Source of the DNA: Methanomassiliicoccaceae archaeon DOK
Lineage (GTDB): Archaea; Thermoplasmatota; Thermoplasmata; Methanomassiliicoccales; Methanomethylophilaceae
Assembly: GCA_009911715.1 (NCBI GenBank)
Contig: CP047880.1
Span: 1,674,001 to 1,738,000 of the forward strand
Direction of reading: 5' to 3'
Length of the DNA stretch: 64,000 nt
Shown here: positions 1 through 8,486 of the stretch, one piece after another
How the letters are laid out: the number at the start of each line of letters is the position of its first letter
Numbering within the stretch: the stretch's first letter is position 1
Position numbers and translations under genes: made by a program
Notes under the pieces: generated by a model
Database searches by the model: none
Seen by the model: only the letters and a program-made list of their open reading frames with translations
Told to the model about the DNA's origin: nothing

Positions 1-18
1 ACCCATCGGCAGCGACCC

Positions 19-486
19 TCATCTCTCGCCGAGGATCGGCGGGATGTAGGAGAACGGATCCTTCTTGATGTTCAGGATCACCGACGTGTTGGTCTTGTGG
101 ACATCGGGTATCTTGTTGATCTCCTTCACGACGTCGGAGAACTCGTCCCTGTCGAGGCAGGCGATCCACGCCACGCAGTCGCTTTCCCCGGTCACGTCGA
201 AAACCGAGATGACCTGCGGGATCTTTATGATCTCGTCCTGTACCGTCGTCACGTTGTCCGCGTAGATGCTGACCAGGCCCATGTACTCGAAGCCCAGCCT
301 CATGTAGTCCACACTGGCACGGTACCCCTGGATGACGCCCTTGGCCTCCAGGTTCTTCACCCTCTGGATGAGTGTGGTGGGGTGGACGTCCAACTGCTTC
401 GCGAGCTGCCTGTAGGAGCCCTGACTGGACCTGCAAAGAAGTTCGATTATACGTTTGTCCAGTTCGTCGTAGTCGGAGAGCGACAT
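19..486 (-). CDS. Lrp/AsnC family transcriptional regulator
   Basis: A 155-residue protein with the two-part Lrp/AsnC layout. An N-terminal winged helix-turn-helix (about residues 5-55, including QLAKQLDVHPTTLIQRVKNL) binds DNA, and a C-terminal RAM/ACT-like effector domain (about 70-145) is expected to oligomerise and sense an amino acid or similar small molecule. Length is normal for the family. It is divergent from the alanyl-tRNA editing gene across a 74-bp AT-richer spacer, so it may control that gene, itself, or both. The effector cannot be read from the sequence. It stops with TGA. Confidence 0.93.
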   Translation of the reverse strand: MSLSDYDELDKRIIELLCRSSQGSYRQLAKQLDVHPTTLIQRVKNLEAKGVIQGYRASVDYMRLGFEYMGLVSIYADNVTTVQDEIIKIPQVISVFDVTGESDCVAWIACLDRDEFSDVVKEINKIPDVHKTNTSVILNIKKDPFSYIPPILGER

Positions 487-560
487 TTGAATCCCTTTCC
501 CTACAAATTCCTAAAGACATTTATTAAGGTTCTGAATAACTGGAGGGGTCGGACGATACC

Positions 561-1751
561 ATGACGGACGAGATATTCAGACACGACGGATATGTCTTCG
601 AGTTCGAGGCCAACGTCGTCTCCGTTAACGGGGACGAGGTCATCCTGGACAGCACTGCGTTCTACCCCGGGGGAGGGGGGCAGGTCTGCGACACCGGAGC
701 CATTCGCGGAATACCCGTCACGGGGGCATTCTACAACAAGAACGGGGACATCGTCCACAGAGCGCCCGGGAACGACCTGCAGCCCGGCGAGAGGGTGTGG
801 TGTAGCGTCGACTGGGACAGGCGCTACGGCCTGATGCAGGGGCACACGGGGGAGCACCTCCTGTTCTGCTCCCTGAAGAGGCAGTGCCCTGACCTGACCA
901 TAACGAAGATCATGATCTCCCCCGAGAGCAAGTACGTCATCGTGAACCACGACCTGACCTGGGAGCAGATAAGGGACGCCCAGAGGTTCGCCAACCAGGC
1001 CATCGTCGACAACCTCGCCGTGACCAAGAGCATCATGGACAGGGACGACCCGGACCTGGAGAAGGTCAGGATCAAACTCGACAGGATTCCCGAGGATGAG
1101 GAGATCTCCGTCGTCGCTATCGGCGACATAGACCTGTCCGCTTGCAGCGGGGTGCACGTGATGGAGACCTCCGAGCTGGAGATGCTCATCGTCGACAGGA
1201 AGGTCTCCGCCGGCAAGGACGGCATCGCGATCCACTTCAAGGTCGGACAGGAGGCCAAGGACGCCGCCGCGGACCTGGCCAACATCGCACTGGAGATCGT
1301 CGACGGAATCGGATGCAAGACGGAGGACTCTGTCAGGGCTGTGGCCAACATGAGGCACGACCTGGACCTGGAGGGGAGGCTGCTGCGCAGGGCCGCCAAG
1401 GAGCTCGCGGCGTCCATCGTGCCGGAGGACGTCTGCGGCACGAAGGTGCTCTGCGCCGTGCTCCCGGGCACCGACCGCGCGGTCCTGACCGACGCCGCGG
1501 AATCGGTCAAATCCGATGGAGGCGTGGCGCTCATCGTGGGCGTCACCGACACCTTGGCGGTCATCATGGCCTCCGGAAACCCCGCGGTAGACTGCAGGAA
1601 GCTGCTCCCGGAGGTGCTCAGGCAGTTCAACGGAAGGGGAGGAGGCAAGCCAGACTTCGCACAGGGAGGGGTGACCGACCCGGCTCTGGCAGACGAGGTC
1701 CTAAAGGCCATGAGGTCCGCGGTGGAGAAATCGCTTTCTTCAAGTAGTTAA
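561..1751 (+). CDS. alaX: Alanyl-tRNA editing protein, AlaX-L type with C-terminal DHHA1 domain
   Basis: A free-standing relative of the editing half of alanyl-tRNA synthetase, predicted to hydrolyse Ser- or Gly-tRNA(Ala) in trans. The zinc/catalytic set is intact: HxxxH at His95/His99 (GHTGEHLL) and CxxxH at Cys195/His199 (CSGVHV). The glycine-rich patch near residues 35-41 (FYPGGGG) is typical of the editing core. Residues about 300-390 form a DHHA1 domain with the hallmark RGGGKPDFAQGG. There is no aminoacylation domain, and 396 residues fits AlaX-L. A GGAGG lies 13 nt before the ATG, further than usual. The gene ends with TAA, 17 bp before the NAC gene, so the two are probably cotranscribed. 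Confidence 0.93.
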   Translation: MTDEIFRHDGYVFEFEANVVSVNGDEVILDSTAFYPGGGGQVCDTGAIRGIPVTGAFYNKNGDIVHRAPGNDLQPGERVWCSVDWDRRYGLMQGHTGEHLLFCSLKRQCPDLTITKIMISPESKYVIVNHDLTWEQIRDAQRFANQAIVDNLAVTKSIMDRDDPDLEKVRIKLDRIPEDEEISVVAIGDIDLSACSGVHVMETSELEMLIVDRKVSAGKDGIAIHFKVGQEAKDAAADLANIALEIVDGIGCKTEDSVRAVANMRHDLDLEGRLLRRAAKELAASIVPEDVCGTKVLCAVLPGTDRAVLTDAAESVKSDGGVALIVGVTDTLAVIMASGNPAVDCRKLLPEVLRQFNGRGGGKPDFAQGGVTDPALADEVLKAMRSAVEKSLSSSS

Positions 1752-1768
1752 AGGGGGATGGCGAGGAT

Positions 1769-2134
1769 ATGCCTGGAATGAGGATGAACGACCGTCAGAT
1801 GAAACAGGCCATGAAGAAGATGGGCATCAAACAGAGCTCCATCGACAACGTGACCGAGGTCATCATCAGGACGAACGAGAAGGAGATCGTCATCAGGAAC
1901 GCCGAGGTGATCTGCGTCGAGATGGGAGGCTCCAAGAGCTACCAGGTCTCGGGAATCGAAGAGGAGCGCATGCTCGGATCGGCACCCGAGGGGGAGGCCA
2001 AGGTCTCGTTCCCCCAGGAGGACGTCGAGCTCGTCATGTCCCAGACCGGATGCGACGCTCAGAAGGCTGTGGCGGCCCTGGAGGCCGTGGACGGACAGCC
2101 CGCAGAGGCGATCATCAAGATAATGTCGGAGTGA
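1769..2134 (+). CDS. nac: Nascent polypeptide-associated complex protein (archaeal NAC)
   Basis: A 121-residue archaeal NAC alpha homologue, a ribosome-bound chaperone that contacts emerging nascent chains and works as a homodimer. The beta-barrel NAC domain spans about residues 15-75. A UBA domain fills the C-terminus (about 83-121, with VMSQTGCDAQKAVAALEA). The Met/Lys-rich N-terminus is usual for archaeal NAC. It follows the alaX gene closely and precedes hypC by 5 bp, so alaX, nac and hypC look like one transcript. Confidence 0.95.
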   Translation: MPGMRMNDRQMKQAMKKMGIKQSSIDNVTEVIIRTNEKEIVIRNAEVICVEMGGSKSYQVSGIEEERMLGSAPEGEAKVSFPQEDVELVMSQTGCDAQKAVAALEAVDGQPAEAIIKIMSE

Positions 2135-2139
2135 TCGAG

Positions 2140-2370
2140 ATGTGTCTAGCAGTTCCCGGAAAGATTGTCAGCATCGAGGGCGACATGGGCGATGTGGACT
2201 TCGGCGGGGTCACCAGGAAGGCGAACCTCTCCATGGTCGACGCCAACGTCGGCGACTGGGCCGTCGTCCACGCGGGATTCGCGATCCAGATCATGGACGA
2301 GGAGGACGCCCAGGAGACCCTCAGGCTCTGGAACGAGGTCCTCGACAGCGACGTCGTCACATATAACTGA
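2140..2370 (+). CDS. hypC: HypC/HupF family [NiFe]-hydrogenase assembly chaperone
   Basis: A 76-residue HypC with the invariant N-terminal MCLAVPGK, whose Cys2 binds the Fe(CN)2CO precursor and hands it to the hydrogenase large subunit together with HypD. The start is fixed by that motif: the Cys must follow the initiator Met. The upstream continuation of the frame overlaps nac and is a shadow. No other hyp genes lie in the window, so the maturation set is dispersed. Its likely client here is EchE (28101-29180). A strong GC hairpin follows the stop. Confidence 0.95.
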   Translation: MCLAVPGKIVSIEGDMGDVDFGGVTRKANLSMVDANVGDWAVVHAGFAIQIMDEEDAQETLRLWNEVLDSDVVTYN

Positions 2371-2375
2371 TCCGA

Positions 2376-2395
2376 CCGGGCCCCGAGGGGCCCGG
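2376..2395. terminator. GC-rich hairpin between convergent hypC and DUF2188 genes
   Basis: A perfect 9-bp inverted repeat (CCGGGCCCC / GGGGCCCGG) with a 2-nt centre starts 5 bp after the hypC stop and is followed by CCTTCTTAT. It lies between convergent genes and could terminate both. Confidence 0.6.
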
Positions 2396-2408
2396 CCTTC
2401 TTATCCCA

Positions 2409-2678
2409 TCACTTCTTCTTCTGGATCTTCCCATCCTTCTTCTGCCTGACCACGGTTGTCCCCTGGTTGGCCGCGACCTGCTTGGCGTAGGCCTCCGCCT
2501 CAGCCTTGGTCTTGAACTTCTTGAGGGCCTTCTGGGCGTTGGCCTTCTTCACCTGCCAGCCCCCGTCCGGATGCGGCGACACGAAGTATGCTCCGTTCTT
2601 CTGCTTCACCGCCTGCTCGTCCATGGATTCCTCGGATTTCGCGGTCTCCCCTTCTGTCTTCTTCTTGAGAATCGGCAT
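2409..2678 (-). CDS. DUF2188 domain protein
   Basis: A small basic 89-residue protein. Its central part (about residues 30-75) has the DUF2188 pattern, with YFVSPHPDGGWQVKK followed by a Lys/Ala-rich helix and AEAYAKQVAANQG. Flanking Lys-rich tails (KKK at both ends) suggest nucleic-acid contact, but no function is established for the family. A TATA-like TTATAAAT (minus strand, about 2709-2718) lies 30-40 bp before the ATG, giving a very short leader. It is convergent with hypC. Confidence 0.8.
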   Translation of the reverse strand: MPILKKKTEGETAKSEESMDEQAVKQKNGAYFVSPHPDGGWQVKKANAQKALKKFKTKAEAEAYAKQVAANQGTTVVRQKKDGKIQKKK

Positions 2679-2814
2679 GTGTATCCCGGTTTCGTATCGT
2701 CCTGGCCGATTTATAATTGGGTCGCCGAAGCGACTCTGACCGCGCTTGATCGTATGGCTTTGGTTCCTCTGGGAACGATATCCCTGTGACGACGGAATCG
2801 TGTGTATAGAAAGT

Positions 2815-2824
2815 ATTATATACT
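2815..2824 (+). promoter_or_regulatory. TATA box of the 5S rRNA gene
   Basis: ATTATATACT is centred about 28 bp before the mature 5S 5' end, the standard archaeal TATA-to-start distance. Confidence 0.65.
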
Positions 2825-2846
2825 ATTCGGTTATCCCATGTTTCGG

Positions 2847-2968
2847 TATGACGGCCAAAGCGGCGGGGTCACACCCGGTCCCATTCCGAACCCGGCAGTA
2901 AAGTCCGCCCGCGTATCTGTCTGTACTGTAGTGCGCAAGCCTACGGGAACTCAGACACGCTGTCAACC
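2847..2968 (+). rRNA. rrf: 5S ribosomal RNA
   Basis: About 122 nt with the universal 5S core: GGTCACACCCGGTCCCATTC followed by CGAACCCGGCAGTAAAG, then the loop E and helix IV region. Helix I closes by seven pairs between TGACGGC (2849-2855) and GCTGTCA (2959-2965). A pyrimidine-rich ACTTTTCCTCTCC follows and probably ends transcription. No 16S or 23S gene is nearby, so 5S is an isolated transcription unit. The exact ends are uncertain by a few nucleotides. Confidence 0.93.
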
Positions 2969-3051
2969 ACTTTTCCTCTCCTATCTTGTGGCCGAGAGGC
3001 CGTTCTCCATTCCGCTCAATCATAATATACATTAACCCTCATGCTCCAACG

Positions 3052-3822
3052 ATGATACTGATCAAACTTGGCGGGAGCGTCATCACCGACAAGTCCCAGT
3101 TCAAGAAGTTCGACCGCGAGCAGGCGTCCAGGCTGTGCGGCGAGATCGCCGAGTCGGGCAAGGACGTCATCGTCGTCCACGGTGCCGGGTCCTTCGGCCA
3201 TGTCCTGGCTAAGAAGTACTCCATACAGAACGGCCTGGTCGACGAGGGGCAGATACCCGCCGCAGCCCAGGTTCACCACGACGCCATGGAGCTGGGCCTC
3301 CTGATGACCCAGACGCTCATCGACAGCGGCATCCCCGCGGCATCCGTCGCACCCGGGAGCTGCTTCGTCATGGACGACGGCAGGATCGTACCCGACAACC
3401 TGGAGGCCATCAGAGCCCTTCAGGACATGGGCATCATGCCGGTGACGTTCGGCGATGTGGTCATGGACCGCTCGAAGGGGTTCGGCATAGTCTCCGGCGA
3501 CCAGATGATGGAGGTCATGGCCGACCTGTACAAGCCGGAACGCGTCGTGTTCGTCTCGGACATAGACGGACTCTACACCGCCAACCCCAAGACGGACCCT
3601 GACGCGGAGCTCATCCCCGAGTTCGACGCCGGGACACTAGACCGCATCTCCTCCGAGTCCGACGTCGACGACGTCACCGGCGGAGTGCGCAACAAGATGG
3701 AGGCAATGCTCCGCATGTGCGACGGGGACAGGGACTGCGTCCTCGTCAACGGCACCGTCCCCGGAAGGCTTCTCTCCCTGCTCAGGGGCGAGAAGGTCAC
3801 CTGCACGGTCGCCAGGATGTGA
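3052..3822 (+). CDS. ipk: Isopentenyl phosphate kinase
   Basis: A 256-residue amino-acid-kinase-fold enzyme that phosphorylates isopentenyl phosphate to IPP, the last step of the archaeal alternative mevalonate route. The N-terminal nucleotide loop [10 protein letters not shown] and the HGAGSFGH segment with the catalytic His are present, as is [11 protein letters not shown] near the ATP site. The ATG at 3052 is chosen because a TATA-like CATAATATAC sits about 28 bp upstream, giving a nearly leaderless mRNA. The longer reading frame starts inside that promoter. It is first in a tight operon with IDI2 and GGPP synthase, which consume its product. Confidence 0.95.
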   Translation: MILIKLGGSVITDKSQFKKFDREQASRLCGEIAESGKDVIVVHGAGSFGHVLAKKYSIQNGLVDEGQIPAAAQVHHDAMELGLLMTQTLIDSGIPAASVAPGSCFVMDDGRIVPDNLEAIRALQDMGIMPVTFGDVVMDRSKGFGIVSGDQMMEVMADLYKPERVVFVSDIDGLYTANPKTDPDAELIPEFDAGTLDRISSESDVDDVTGGVRNKMEAMLRMCDGDRDCVLVNGTVPGRLLSLLRGEKVTCTVARM

Positions 3823-3827
3823 TTTTC

Positions 3828-4883
3828 ATGACACAGATCAGAGAGAGGAAGGCGGACCACATCGACATCTGCGTGAACGAAAGGACCGCCCCCGGATACT
3901 GCTACTGGGACGACGTGAGGTTCGTCCACAACGCGCTCCCCGAGATAGACGCCGACGACATCGACACCACGTGCTGGCTGTTCGGCAAGAAGCTGGAGTT
4001 CCCGCTCATCGTGACCGCCATCACCGGCGGGTTCAAGGGCGCCGAGAAGATCAACTCGAACATCGCGGAGGCCTGCGCAGAACTCGGCATCGGCATGGGT
4101 GTCGGGAGCGAGAGGGCGGGGGTCACGGGCACCTGCCCCGAGAGCTACTCCGTCATCAAGGAGTTCGACGTCCCCCTGGTCATAGGCAACGTGGGGGCGC
4201 CGCAGCTGGTCCCGCAGAAGAGCAAGGACCTGTTCAGCGCCGAGATGGTCGGACAGGCCAAGGACCTCATCGACGCCGATGTGGTCGCCATACACCTGAA
4301 CTACCTCCAGGAGGTCGTGCAGCCCGAAGGCGACACCAACGCCAAAGGCGTCCGCGATGCCATAAGGTCCCTGGCCAGGGAGTACCCCATAATGGTCAAG
4401 GAGACCGGCGCCGGGATCTCCCGCGACGTCGCCGACAGGCTGAAGGGCATAGGGATCCTGGGGATGGACATCGCGGGGATGGGCGGGACGAGCTTCTCGG
4501 CCGTGGAGCTGTACAGGGCCATGAAGGTCGAGGACGACGTCAGGACCAGCATGGGCGAGACGTTCTTCGATTGGGGGATCCCCTCCCCGGTCTCGCTGCA
4601 CGAGTGCCGCGGCTGCGGACTCCCGCTGATCGCATCCGGCGGGATCCTCGACGGCATTCATGTGGCGGCATCCGTCGCGATGGGCGCAACCTGCGCCGGC
4701 GTCGCGAACGCCGTGCTCAGGGAGGCCACCGAGTCCGCCCAGGCGGTCATCGACAAACTCACGATTATCAAGGAGGAGCTGAGGGCGGCGATGCTCCTCA
4801 CCGGGTCCGCGGACCTGGCAGCCCTCTCCAAGGCAAGACACGTGGTCCTAGGTGAGACCAGACAATGGATTGATGCACTATGA
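3828..4883 (+). CDS. fni: Type 2 isopentenyl-diphosphate delta-isomerase (FMN-dependent)
   Basis: A 351-residue TIM-barrel flavoprotein that interconverts IPP and DMAPP using reduced FMN. Family signatures seen are TAITGGFKGAEKIN, GVGSERAG, the HLNYLQE segment with its Asn and Gln/Glu, and the C-terminal phosphate-binding IASGGILDG. It starts 5 bp after ipk, and its TGA overlaps the ATG of the next gene (ATGA), so translation is probably coupled. DMAPP from this enzyme primes chain elongation by the downstream synthase. Confidence 0.95.
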   Translation: MTQIRERKADHIDICVNERTAPGYCYWDDVRFVHNALPEIDADDIDTTCWLFGKKLEFPLIVTAITGGFKGAEKINSNIAEACAELGIGMGVGSERAGVTGTCPESYSVIKEFDVPLVIGNVGAPQLVPQKSKDLFSAEMVGQAKDLIDADVVAIHLNYLQEVVQPEGDTNAKGVRDAIRSLAREYPIMVKETGAGISRDVADRLKGIGILGMDIAGMGGTSFSAVELYRAMKVEDDVRTSMGETFFDWGIPSPVSLHECRGCGLPLIASGGILDGIHVAASVAMGATCAGVANAVLREATESAQAVIDKLTIIKEELRAAMLLTGSADLAALSKARHVVLGETRQWIDAL

Positions 4884-5866
4884 TAGACGCCAAAGAGTAC
4901 CTGAAGAAGATGTCCGCCGAACTCGACGGACCGATCAAGAGCTACATCGGAGACGAGGAGCCCAAGAAGCTCATGGACGCCTCCAAGCAGTACCCGTACG
5001 CCGGAGGGAAGAGGATGCGCCCGGCGATGGCCGTCGCGTGCTGCGGCGCCGTCGGAGGCGACAAAAGCAAAGCGGTCCCCCTCGCGGTCGCCGTGGAGTA
5101 CATCCACAACTTCACCCTGATACACGACGACCTCATGGACGGTGACGAGGTCCGCAGGGGCATGCCCACAATCCACGTCGGATACGGCGCCCCCACAGCC
5201 ATCCTGGCCGGAGACGCCCTGTTCGCCAAGGCGTTCCAGATCATCTGCGACCTCGATGTCCCCGCCGAGAGGATGAGGGACGCCCTGAGGTACATCAGCC
5301 AGGCGGTCTGGGACCTCGCCCGCGGACAGCAGATGGACGTCAACAACGAGGGGCAGCTGGTCACGGAGGAGGTCTACCTCGAGACCATCAGGCTGAAGAC
5401 CAGCGTCCTCTTCGCGGCCGCGGCGGCCGGAGGCGCGATCGTCGGAGGCGCAGACGAGAAGACCGTCAGGGCAATCAACGAGTACGCCATCGAGCTTGGG
5501 CTCGGGTTCCAGATGTTCGACGACTACCTCGGAGTCGCCGGTGACCCCGCCAAGACCGGGAAGTCCGTGGGCAACGACATCCGCAAGGGCAAGTGCACAT
5601 GCATGGTCATCCACGCCCTGAACAACATCAAGGACCCCGAGGAGCTCGAGGAGTTCAAGTCCGTCCTCGGAAACCTTGAGGCGACAGACGAGCAGTGCGT
5701 CCGCGCCAAGGACATCATGGAGAGGGCCGGGTCCATCGAGTACGGCCTCAACCTCGCCAGGCAGAAGGTGGACATCGCGAAGTCCAAGATCGCCTTCCTC
5801 CCCGACACCGAGGAGAAGGAGTTCATGCTCGCGCTGGCAGACTACTCCATAAACAGAGAGGTCTGA
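4880..5866 (+). CDS. idsA: Polyprenyl (geranylgeranyl) diphosphate synthase
   Basis: A 328-residue trans-prenyltransferase that condenses IPP with allylic diphosphates to make the C20 chain of archaeal ether lipids, with FPP as an intermediate. The first aspartate-rich motif is DDLMDGD (Asp83/Asp84) and the second is the DDYLG form common in archaeal GGPP synthases. GGKRMRP near residue 42 binds IPP. Product length cannot be fixed from sequence alone. It ends the isoprenoid operon and is followed by a hairpin before convergent radB. Confidence 0.93.
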   Translation: MIDAKEYLKKMSAELDGPIKSYIGDEEPKKLMDASKQYPYAGGKRMRPAMAVACCGAVGGDKSKAVPLAVAVEYIHNFTLIHDDLMDGDEVRRGMPTIHVGYGAPTAILAGDALFAKAFQIICDLDVPAERMRDALRYISQAVWDLARGQQMDVNNEGQLVTEEVYLETIRLKTSVLFAAAAAGGAIVGGADEKTVRAINEYAIELGLGFQMFDDYLGVAGDPAKTGKSVGNDIRKGKCTCMVIHALNNIKDPEELEEFKSVLGNLEATDEQCVRAKDIMERAGSIEYGLNLARQKVDIAKSKIAFLPDTEEKEFMLALADYSINREV

Positions 5867-5878
5867 GGGCCTCGAACC

Positions 5879-5902
5879 CCCGGGCCGATACAATGGCCCG
5901 GG
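5879..5902. terminator. Hairpin between convergent idsA and radB
   Basis: A perfect 8-bp inverted repeat CCCGGGCC / GGCCCGGG with an 8-nt loop lies 12 bp after the idsA stop and is followed by ATCCCATTCTTC. Confidence 0.5.
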
Positions 5903-5943
5903 ATCCCATTCTTCATCGTACGACGGATGCGGGACGTCTGACC

Positions 5944-6603
5944 TCAGACATCCTCTATGCCCGTCTCGGTGATCCTGTACTGGGCCTTCCTTCCCTCCGG
6001 AAGGCTCCTGTGCTTCATTATGACCGCCTCGCGCCTGCCGTCGAAACGCTTGTCCAACCTGATGATCGTCTTGGCGTTGTGATGCAGGGCGTGTCCTCCG
6101 AGGAACTCGACGCCGCCTGTGTTCAGGTTCGAGTACACCTGCGACGTCACCAGTATCGCGATCTCGTGCTGGCGCGCGGTGTTGAGAAGGACCTCCGTCT
6201 GCCTGATGAACTCGTTCCTCGTGCGGGAATCATCGTGATTGAGACGGTAGAACATCGTGAGAGAGTCGATCACCACGAGCGATATCGATCCGGCCGCGGC
6301 GAGCTTCTCGATCTTGTCTATGCGGTCGGACTGCTCCTCGAAGCTGTGGACCTGGAAAATCAGGAGGTTCTTGATGTTCTCCTCCTGGCCTACGAACACC
6401 TGGCTCAGCCTGTCGGATGATAGGCCCTCGGTGTCTATGTACGCGACCTTCTCACCCTTGGACGCTATGTTGCGGGCGATCTGGAGACAGACGTTGGTCT
6501 TCCCTGCACCTGCCTCCCCGTAAAGCAGCGTAACGCTGCCGGTCTCTATCCCGCCGCCCAGAAGACGGTCGAACTGGGAGCAACCCAGCGGTATCCTGTC
6601 CAC
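5944..6603 (-). CDS. radB: DNA repair and recombination protein RadB
   Basis: A 219-residue euryarchaeal RadA/Rad51 paralogue made only of the RecA-type ATPase core, without the N-terminal helix-hairpin-helix domain. Walker A is GEAGAGKT (about residue 30) and Walker B is LVVIDSL. It is thought to assist RadA recombinase rather than exchange strands itself. The start is a GTG. An ATTTATC element about 25 bp upstream suggests a leaderless message. It is downstream of, and in line with, the DUF5714 gene, but probably has its own promoter. Confidence 0.93.
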   Translation of the reverse strand: MDRIPLGCSQFDRLLGGGIETGSVTLLYGEAGAGKTNVCLQIARNIASKGEKVAYIDTEGLSSDRLSQVFVGQEENIKNLLIFQVHSFEEQSDRIDKIEKLAAAGSISLVVIDSLTMFYRLNHDDSRTRNEFIRQTEVLLNTARQHEIAILVTSQVYSNLNTGGVEFLGGHALHHNAKTIIRLDKRFDGRREAVIMKHRSLPEGRKAQYRITETGIEDV

Positions 6604-6630
6604 GATGGGTTAAACGCGCGGGGCGATAAA

Positions 6631-7326
6631 TCAGTTCGCGTGGAACGGGCATTCGTCACCCTTGCACTGGGGATTCATGGAAGAGAAGCCGCAGACCGGG
6701 TCCCCCACGGGGATGTCCACACCGAGTGTCTCCCCGATGTAGGCGGATGCCGCGATGAGTGCCGCATACGAATCCCTCTTGCAGCACCTCGGACCTCCCA
6801 GGGATCCGATGGCCTCCAGGCACCTGGACGTCATGATGTTGCATCTTCCCCACGACTCTCCCGACAGCGGGGTGGAACCGGTGATTATGCTGTACGCCAT
6901 CCCGCAGCTCACCGCGGCGCCGCAGTTGCCCCACAGACCGCAGACTCCTCCCGGCAGCTGCCTCCCGCGCCCTGCCATCTCTTCGAGAGCGGACTCCAGG
7001 TCGATGTCCCCTCCGCAGTTGCGGTACGTTGTGAGAAGTGCGGAGCCGACAGCCACATGGTGCTCCGGACCGTGCATGTGCATCCCGGGAAGACGCATCA
7101 GACGGGTCACCAGCTCAACCGGGTCCCTCGACTCGGATGCAAGGCAGACCTCGGGGATCATGGACAGCCCGTCGGAGTGGCAGGAGTCGCATACGAAATG
7201 GCCGTTCACGCACTCCGTGTTACTCATGAAACTCCCTCCGCAGACGGAGCATTCCATGCTCCTGCGCTTCTCATGATACTCCAGGGGAGCACCGCATATC
7301 ACACAACCGGAAACGAACCCCGACAT
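6631..7326 (-). CDS. DUF5714 domain protein with N-terminal zinc-ribbon-like cysteines
   Basis: A 231-residue Cys-rich soluble protein. The first 50 residues carry four CxxC-type knuckles (CVIC, CSVC, then CVNGHFVCDSC), likely binding zinc. The rest matches the DUF5714 pattern: a His-rich MHMHGPEHHVAVG, a GGVCGLWGNCGAAVSCG segment, GRCNIMTSRCLE, and a C-terminal Cys cluster (CGFSSMNPQCKGDECPF). DUF5714 is frequent in methanogens and anaerobes. No reaction is established, but the paired Cys/His patches suggest a metal or cluster site. It sits head to tail with radB across 27 bp. Confidence 0.82.
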   Translation of the reverse strand: MSGFVSGCVICGAPLEYHEKRRSMECSVCGGSFMSNTECVNGHFVCDSCHSDGLSMIPEVCLASESRDPVELVTRLMRLPGMHMHGPEHHVAVGSALLTTYRNCGGDIDLESALEEMAGRGRQLPGGVCGLWGNCGAAVSCGMAYSIITGSTPLSGESWGRCNIMTSRCLEAIGSLGGPRCCKRDSYAALIAASAYIGETLGVDIPVGDPVCGFSSMNPQCKGDECPFHAN

Positions 7327-7373
7327 GACAACCGCATGAAGGGGGTTTGGGAAATAGTTTTCATTGGAGCGCC

Positions 7374-7703
7374 TCAGCGCTCCTCGTCCTTGGAGTCCTT
7401 GCCCTTGACGGGCTCGACGTCGTCGAGACTGTAGTCGACACCCTCCTGGTACTGCTCGCCCTTGTAGGCGTACATCGGCAGGGCCATCAGAGCCATGGCG
7501 ATGTACCCTATCACAATCAGGGCGACCGCCACGACGGCTATGATCGCGACTATGGTCACCAGCGACTCCAGCACTCCCGGCTGCATCAGGGCGTACGCTA
7601 TCGCCGCGACGATGACGATGATCATCAGGACGATGACCGCTATCCCCACCGCGGACTTCCCGGTCCCGGCTTTCCTCTGATTAGTTACCTGTGGCTTGTC
7701 CAT
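7374..7703 (-). CDS. Small membrane protein of unknown function
   Basis: I do not recognise this 109-residue protein. It has a short polar N-terminus, two strongly hydrophobic segments (about residues 18-40 and 47-75, nearly all Ile/Val/Ala/Met), then a charged tail rich in Glu, Asp and Lys (VEPVKGKDSKDEER). The ATG at 7703 is preferred over a GTG nine bases upstream because GAGGTGA is then 5 nt before the start. It directly follows the AIM24-like gene and should be cotranscribed with it. Confidence 0.7.
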   Translation of the reverse strand: MDKPQVTNQRKAGTGKSAVGIAVIVLMIIVIVAAIAYALMQPGVLESLVTIVAIIAVVAVALIVIGYIAMALMALPMYAYKGEQYQEGVDYSLDDVEPVKGKDSKDEER

Positions 7704-7713
7704 AATGATCACC

Positions 7714-8394
7714 TCAGCTGCTCTGCTGCGGCAGATACGGGATGAGGGACTCTGCCAGGTCCCCGAGGGTCATGGACTGGATGACGATCTTCCCCGGCCC
7801 GGTCAGCGTGGTCACGAACAGACCTTCGCCACTGAACAGGGCAGTCTTGATCCCTCCGACTGCGGAGATGTCGTAGGAAACCGTGTCCTCCCATGCCACG
7901 GCGTTGGCGGTGGAGACCTTGTACTGCTCACCCGGCGCCAGGTCGACCACGTTAAGGTCCCCGCAGGCGTGGATGAACGCACGTCCGGTGCCGGAGAGCC
8001 TCTGGAGGATCAGTCCCTCCCCTCCGAACATCATGGAGCCCAGCCTCTTCTGCAGAGCCATGTCGAGGTTCACCGTGATCTCGGAACCGAGGTACCCGGT
8101 CTTCTGGACGATCCAGGATCCGAGCCCCACATCGATGTCCAGGACCTTCCCCGGCGCCTTCCCGGCGAGACCCACAGTGCCCACTCCGCCCTGAGGGGCG
8201 TACCTCAGGAGGAACAGTGAAGCACCGGACAGGGAGCGCTTGAGGCCCGCCATGAGGCCGCCCTCCATCTTCGACTCCATCCTCATGTTCCCGCTCATGT
8301 ATGCCATCGCGCCGGCCACGGAGTTGAACTCCTCGCCCGGCTGCAGCTCGACGTTGACGAACTGCAGGTTGTCTCCTGTGATGGTGTACTTCAT
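7714..8394 (-). CDS. AIM24/TIGR00266 family protein
   Basis: A 226-residue protein of the AIM24 (TIGR00266) family, a beta-helical fold found in bacteria, archaea and yeast mitochondria. Typical elements are the opening YTITGDNLQFVNVELQPGEE, the glycine-rich GAMAYMSGNMRMESK, and AFIHACGDLNVVDLAPGE. The role is unclear, though membrane- or protein-quality functions have been suggested. The start at 8394 matches the family start (MKY-I-GDNLQ) better than the ATG 18 nt upstream. A small membrane protein gene follows immediately. Confidence 0.85.
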   Translation of the reverse strand: MKYTITGDNLQFVNVELQPGEEFNSVAGAMAYMSGNMRMESKMEGGLMAGLKRSLSGASLFLLRYAPQGGVGTVGLAGKAPGKVLDIDVGLGSWIVQKTGYLGSEITVNLDMALQKRLGSMMFGGEGLILQRLSGTGRAFIHACGDLNVVDLAPGEQYKVSTANAVAWEDTVSYDISAVGGIKTALFSGEGLFVTTLTGPGKIVIQSMTLGDLAESLIPYLPQQSS

Positions 8395-8486
8395 CGTAAA
8401 ACCCAGATGCACATCGCGCTCTGACGATTTAACCGATTCCCACCGGGAACCACACGTATCTATACTGGACGGGGGATTCTCGGACC

